Shown here piece by piece: positions 61,123 through 64,000 of a stretch of 64,000 bases of DNA. Location of the stretch: the NCBI RefSeq assembly GCF_001865245.1, contig NZ_MKXB01000036.1:62001-126000 (forward strand), read 5' to 3'. Within the stretch, counting starts at the first letter, position 1, and each line of letters starts with the position of its first letter. The notes beneath the pieces were generated by a model that worked only from the letters and a program-made list of their open reading frames with translations, had not been told where the DNA came from and did not search any database. Both the position numbers and the translations under genes were made by a program. The DNA comes from Streptomyces sp. CC53 (GTDB lineage Bacteria; Actinomycetota; Actinomycetes; Streptomycetales; Streptomycetaceae).

Positions 61123-61799
61123 ACACCCCCCGCCCCCAGGGCACTCCCGCCATCCTGATCATGGCCAAGGCTCCGCGTCCCGGAACGGTCAAGACCCGGT
61201 TGCATCCGCTGCTGGGCCCTCGGCGGTGCGCGCACCTCCAGGCCGAACTGATCCGCCACACCGTGGAACTGGCCATATCCCACACCCCCAGGGCCTATCT
61301 CGCCTACGCCCCGGGCGAAGGCGGGGACGCCGACAGCACGACCGTGCCCGCCGGCGTCCGCCTGCTGCTCCAGCGCGGCGGGCACCTCGGAGAGCGCCTG
61401 GCCGCGGCCGTGGCCGACGCCTTCGCCGACGGCGCGGGACCCTTGCTCGTCGTCGGCACCGACGCACCGACCCTCACCGGCGGCCATCTGACCGCCGCCT
61501 TCACCGCCCTCGAACGTCATGACGTGGCACTGGGCCCCGCACTGGACGGCGGCTACTACCTGATCGGCCTGCGCGCTCCCCACACCCCCCTGTTCGCCCT
61601 CGGCCCGGAGGTCTGGAGCACCGACCGGGTACTGACCGCCACCCGAGCCCTCGCCCGTGACGGCGGGCTGAGCACGGGGACGCTCCGTGCGCTGAGAGAC
61701 CTGGACACCCCCGCGGACGCGGCGGCGCTCCTGACGGATCCGGTGCTGCCGCCACGCATCGCCGCTCTGCTCCGGCCTGAGGAGACGTCATGCCCCTGA
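61119..61799 (+). CDS. Arsenosugar-type nucleotidyl/glycosyl transferase 1 (TIGR04282-like)
   Basis: 226 aa; ATG 61119 overlaps the preceding stop. ILIMAKAPRPGTVKTRLHPL is the start motif of the DUF2064/TIGR04282 family; LLLQRGGHLGERLAAAVADA, VVGTDAPTLTGGHLTAAFTA and LGPALDGGYYLIGL complete the GT-A-like nucleotide site. Family members are known as partners of TIGR04283 glycosyltransferases and radical SAM proteins in arsenosugar-type clusters. Confidence 0.85.
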   Translation: MNTPRPQGTPAILIMAKAPRPGTVKTRLHPLLGPRRCAHLQAELIRHTVELAISHTPRAYLAYAPGEGGDADSTTVPAGVRLLLQRGGHLGERLAAAVADAFADGAGPLLVVGTDAPTLTGGHLTAAFTALERHDVALGPALDGGYYLIGLRAPHTPLFALGPEVWSTDRVLTATRALARDGGLSTGTLRALRDLDTPADAAALLTDPVLPPRIAALLRPEETSCP

Positions 61800-62530
61800 C
61801 CCCGCCCCGAGTCTCGATCATCGTCCCGGTCCTGAACGAGGAAGCCACCATCCACAGCGCGGTGAGCCGCCTGCGCCGGGACTTCCCCGACTGCGAGCTG
61901 ATCGTCGTCGACGGCGGCTCCACCGACGCCACCGTCGAACTCGCCTCCCTCCACGCCACCGTGGTGAGCAGTGAGCGTGGCCGGGCCAGGCAGATGAACG
62001 AGGGCGCCCGTCACGCCACCGGCGACATTCTCTGGTTCGTCCACGCCGACACCGCGGTCGACCCCGACGCCCTGGACCAGATCCGGGCCGCCTTCGCCGA
62101 CCCGGCCGTCGTCGGTGGCGGGCTCACCATCCGCTTCGACCGCAGGACACCCGGTCTGAACTATCTCGCGTGGACGTCGAACGCCCGGGCCCGCCGACTG
62201 CACCACATCTTCGGCGACCAGGCCATGTTCGTCCGCCGCACCGCCTTCGACACACTGGGCGGCTTCCCCGACCTGGCCATCATGGAGGACCTGGAGATGT
62301 CCAGGCGCCTGCACCGCCACGGTCGGCTGCGCCTGCTGCCGGCGACCTCGACGGCCTCCTCACGCCGCCTGGTGGCCCACGGCACGTGGCGCATGATCGC
62401 CTTCATGCAGTACCTGAAGCTGCTGTACTTCGCCGGCGTCGATCCGGAAGCCATCCGCATCCGCTACACCGCGGGCCCCCGCTTGTTCGGGCGCAGACGC
62501 ACAGCCCCCGCCCGGACCGCCCGCCCTTGA
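61790..62530 (+). CDS. Arsenosugar-type glycosyltransferase 2 (TIGR04283-like, GT2 fold)
   Basis: 246 aa; ATG 61790 starts 10 bases before the preceding stop. GT2 motifs: VSIIVPVLNEEATIHSAVSR, LIVVDGGSTDATVELA, GRARQMNEGARHATGDILWF, VHADTAVDPDAL (DxD-like HAD), DQAMFVRRTAFDTLGGFPDL, EDLEMSRRLHRHGRL. Canonical partner of the TIGR04282 protein. It would add the sugar moiety. Confidence 0.87.
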   Translation: MPLTPPRVSIIVPVLNEEATIHSAVSRLRRDFPDCELIVVDGGSTDATVELASLHATVVSSERGRARQMNEGARHATGDILWFVHADTAVDPDALDQIRAAFADPAVVGGGLTIRFDRRTPGLNYLAWTSNARARRLHHIFGDQAMFVRRTAFDTLGGFPDLAIMEDLEMSRRLHRHGRLRLLPATSTASSRRLVAHGTWRMIAFMQYLKLLYFAGVDPEAIRIRYTAGPRLFGRRRTAPARTARP

Positions 62531-62591
62531 GTCCCCTCTCTCACCCCCTCCTTCTAGCCCTCCCCTTCCGACATCTTGGAGAACGGTCCTC

Positions 62592-64000
62592 ATGCGCATC
62601 GCGGTCAGCGGCGGCCCCTACGGAAACCCGTACGCCCTTCAGGCATTCGTCGACGACGCCCGCGCCCGCGGCTGTGAGCGTCTCTTCTGCCTGGGCGACC
62701 TGGGCGGATTCGGCGCCGAAGTGAACGCGCTGTGGCCGATCCTCACCGACAACGACGTCGAGTGCGTCGCCGGGAACTACGACGTGGCCATCGCCCGTGG
62801 AGACACCGACTGCGGCTGCGGCTACCGCGACGCCAAGGACAACGAGTACGCCCAGCTCATCTACGACCACACGCTCGCCACCACCCGCCGCGACTTCGCC
62901 GCCTGGATGGGCACCCTGCCCACCGAGCGCCGGGAGACCATCGACGGTGTCGACGTGCACATGGTCCACGGCTCGACGCTGGCGCTGAACGACTTCTGGT
63001 GGGAGTCGCTCCCCGAGGAGCAGCACCGTCTGCGCGCCGAGGCATCGGGTGCCGACGTGGTGCTGTGCACCCACAGCGGCCTGCCCTGGCAGCGTCAGGT
63101 GGGCGAGACCCTCGTGGTGAACGTCGGGGTGCTGGGCAAACCGGCCAACGACGGGCGCCGCGAGGTCTGGTACGCGATCCTCGACCTGGACGGCGGGCGT
63201 CCGACCGCCGAGCTGGTCCCGCTCTCCTACGACTGGCAGGCGCAGGCCGCCTCGATGCGCGCCGCAGGGCTCCCCGAGATCTTCACCGAGACCATCGAGT
63301 CGGGCTGGTGGACCACCTGCCTGGAGATCCTCCCGCCGCGCGAACGCTCGCGCGGCCGCTTCCACCTCTACCGCTCCACCCTGCCCAGCGGGTTCCGGCC
63401 TGCGGACGACGGATGGGGCGAGGGCGCGTCCGGCGGGGCCATGGAAGGCGACCGCCCCGTCGTACCCCTCTTCGGCACGGCATACTTCCCGTCGCGGCTC
63501 TGGGTCTACACCAACTTTCACTGCAATCTGGCCTGCGACTACTGCGCGGTCGCCTCCTCTCCCAAGGCGGCACCCCGCACCCTGTCCGCGACCGACTTCC
63601 ACGCACTCGTCGACGAGGCCGTGGACGCCGGGTTCACCGAGCTGTACGTCACCGGTGGCGAGCCCTTCCTCCACCCCGGCATCGTCGGCCTCCTCGACTA
63701 CGCCACCACGCGACTGCCCACCGTCGTCATGACCAACGCGATGCTGCTGCGCGGCCGCCGCGCCGCCGGACTCAGCGCGCTCGCTGGGCGCAAGCTCACC
63801 GTCCAGACCTCCCTGGACGGCGCGACACCGGCCGCGCACGACGCACACCGGGGCGCCGGGTCCTGGCTGCGCACCCTGGACGGCATCCGCCACCTCGTCG
63901 ACCTCGGGCTGCCCCCAAGGGTCGCCCTCACCGAAACCCCGGACAACACCGATGAGATCCCGGCGGTCACCGCCCTGCTGGCCGAACTCGGCCTGCCCGC
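62592..64000 (+). CDS. Metallophosphoesterase-radical SAM fusion (3' end beyond window)
   Basis: 470 residues visible; ATG 62592, GGAG upstream; no stop before the window end. Residues ~1-225 form a YfcE-like metallophosphoesterase: LGDLGGFGAEV, GNYDVA, MVHGS, CTHSGLPW. The usual opening D-x-H is not present (VSGGPYGNPYAL) and GNHD is GNYD, so metal binding may be altered; a DCGCGY cluster follows. From ~305 a radical SAM domain: FHCNLACDYCAV (C311, C315, C318), ELYVTGGEPFLHPGIVGLLD, VVMTNAMLL, TVQTSLDGATPAAHDAHRG. Second radical SAM enzyme of this operon. Confidence 0.85.
   Translation, partial: MRIAVSGGPYGNPYALQAFVDDARARGCERLFCLGDLGGFGAEVNALWPILTDNDVECVAGNYDVAIARGDTDCGCGYRDAKDNEYAQLIYDHTLATTRRDFAAWMGTLPTERRETIDGVDVHMVHGSTLALNDFWWESLPEEQHRLRAEASGADVVLCTHSGLPWQRQVGETLVVNVGVLGKPANDGRREVWYAILDLDGGRPTAELVPLSYDWQAQAASMRAAGLPEIFTETIESGWWTTCLEILPPRERSRGRFHLYRSTLPSGFRPADDGWGEGASGGAMEGDRPVVPLFGTAYFPSRLWVYTNFHCNLACDYCAVASSPKAAPRTLSATDFHALVDEAVDAGFTELYVTGGEPFLHPGIVGLLDYATTRLPTVVMTNAMLLRGRRAAGLSALAGRKLTVQTSLDGATPAAHDAHRGAGSWLRTLDGIRHLVDLGLPPRVALTETPDNTDEIPAVTALLAELGLP

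Noticed and set aside
1..64000. tRNA or rRNA genes as integration sites
   Set aside because: I looked for TψC-loop-like sequence and cloverleaf pairing next to the mobile element and found nothing convincing; a covariance search would be needed to exclude degenerate cases.

Overview
GC-rich actinobacterial DNA, almost certainly from a Streptomyces chromosome arm or a large linear plasmid. The evidence is the very high third-position GC, a class E sortase with LAxTG-type substrates, mercury-resistance genes controlled by an ArsR-type regulator, two DUF427 proteins and strings of start/stop-overlapping operons. I saw no rRNA, tRNA or CRISPR array. Remnants and broken genes are frequent: MFS and SulP tails, an acyl-CoA dehydrogenase fragment, a frameshifted tnsC, a frameshifted ECF sigma gene, a DUF3179 gene with an in-frame stop, a decayed MauE gene and a decayed small membrane protein gene. 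Several families occur two or three times. Both points mark an accessory region assembled by transfer and duplication.

Layout. 1-13.4 kb is a cell-surface module: the N-terminal part of a class E sortase, two paralogous secreted M6-type metalloproteases each ending in an LAxTG sorting signal, a secreted CAP-domain protein, and a giant (about 2,500 aa) multi-LamG, lectin-like protein of unknown role. 13.8-15.9 kb holds a truncated Crp/Fnr regulator and a thioredoxin lipoprotein plus CcdA pair. 16.4-22.8 kb is a compact operon of isoaspartyl-methyltransferase-like enzymes, a class I methyltransferase, a NUDIX-phosphotransferase fusion and a methyltransferase-NUDIX-isoaspartyl-methyltransferase fusion. 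It resembles RiPP tailoring (FxLD-type) sets, but no precursor gene is visible. The last gene is cut by a mobile element.

22.7-32 kb is a Tn7-like transposition module (tnsA, tnsB, frameshifted tnsC, two tniQ genes) with paired end repeats at its left side and an acyl-CoA dehydrogenase fragment inside that boundary. 32.1-34.2 kb has a 3-methyladenine glycosylase and a peroxiredoxin/TetR divergent pair with unusually clear operators. 34.4-42.3 kb is a redox and stress assortment: full-length Crp/Fnr, small membrane protein, SRPBCC, TfoX-like, AhpD-like, glutaredoxin, flavin disulfide reductase, DUF427 and GH15. 42.6-50.2 kb has AraC, isochorismatase-like hydrolase, ECF sigma/anti-sigma, DoxX, merA with its ArsR-type regulator, a second DUF427 and a broken SigJ-like sigma.

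50.4-64 kb is dominated by an apparent organoarsenical cluster. On the minus strand lie a SAM methyltransferase, a TVP38 membrane protein and arsenite methyltransferase ArsM. Divergently there is a seven-gene overlapping operon: flavin disulfide oxidoreductase, MauE-like membrane protein, radical SAM enzyme, nucleoside phosphorylase, two glycosyltransferase-like enzymes of the arsenosugar-associated families, and a metallophosphoesterase-radical SAM fusion that runs off the window. Together these suggest methylation of arsenite, radical transfer of an adenosyl group, removal of adenine by phosphorolysis, and glycosylation: an arsenosugar-like product. That pathway is inference from family knowledge; the gene content and order are seen directly.
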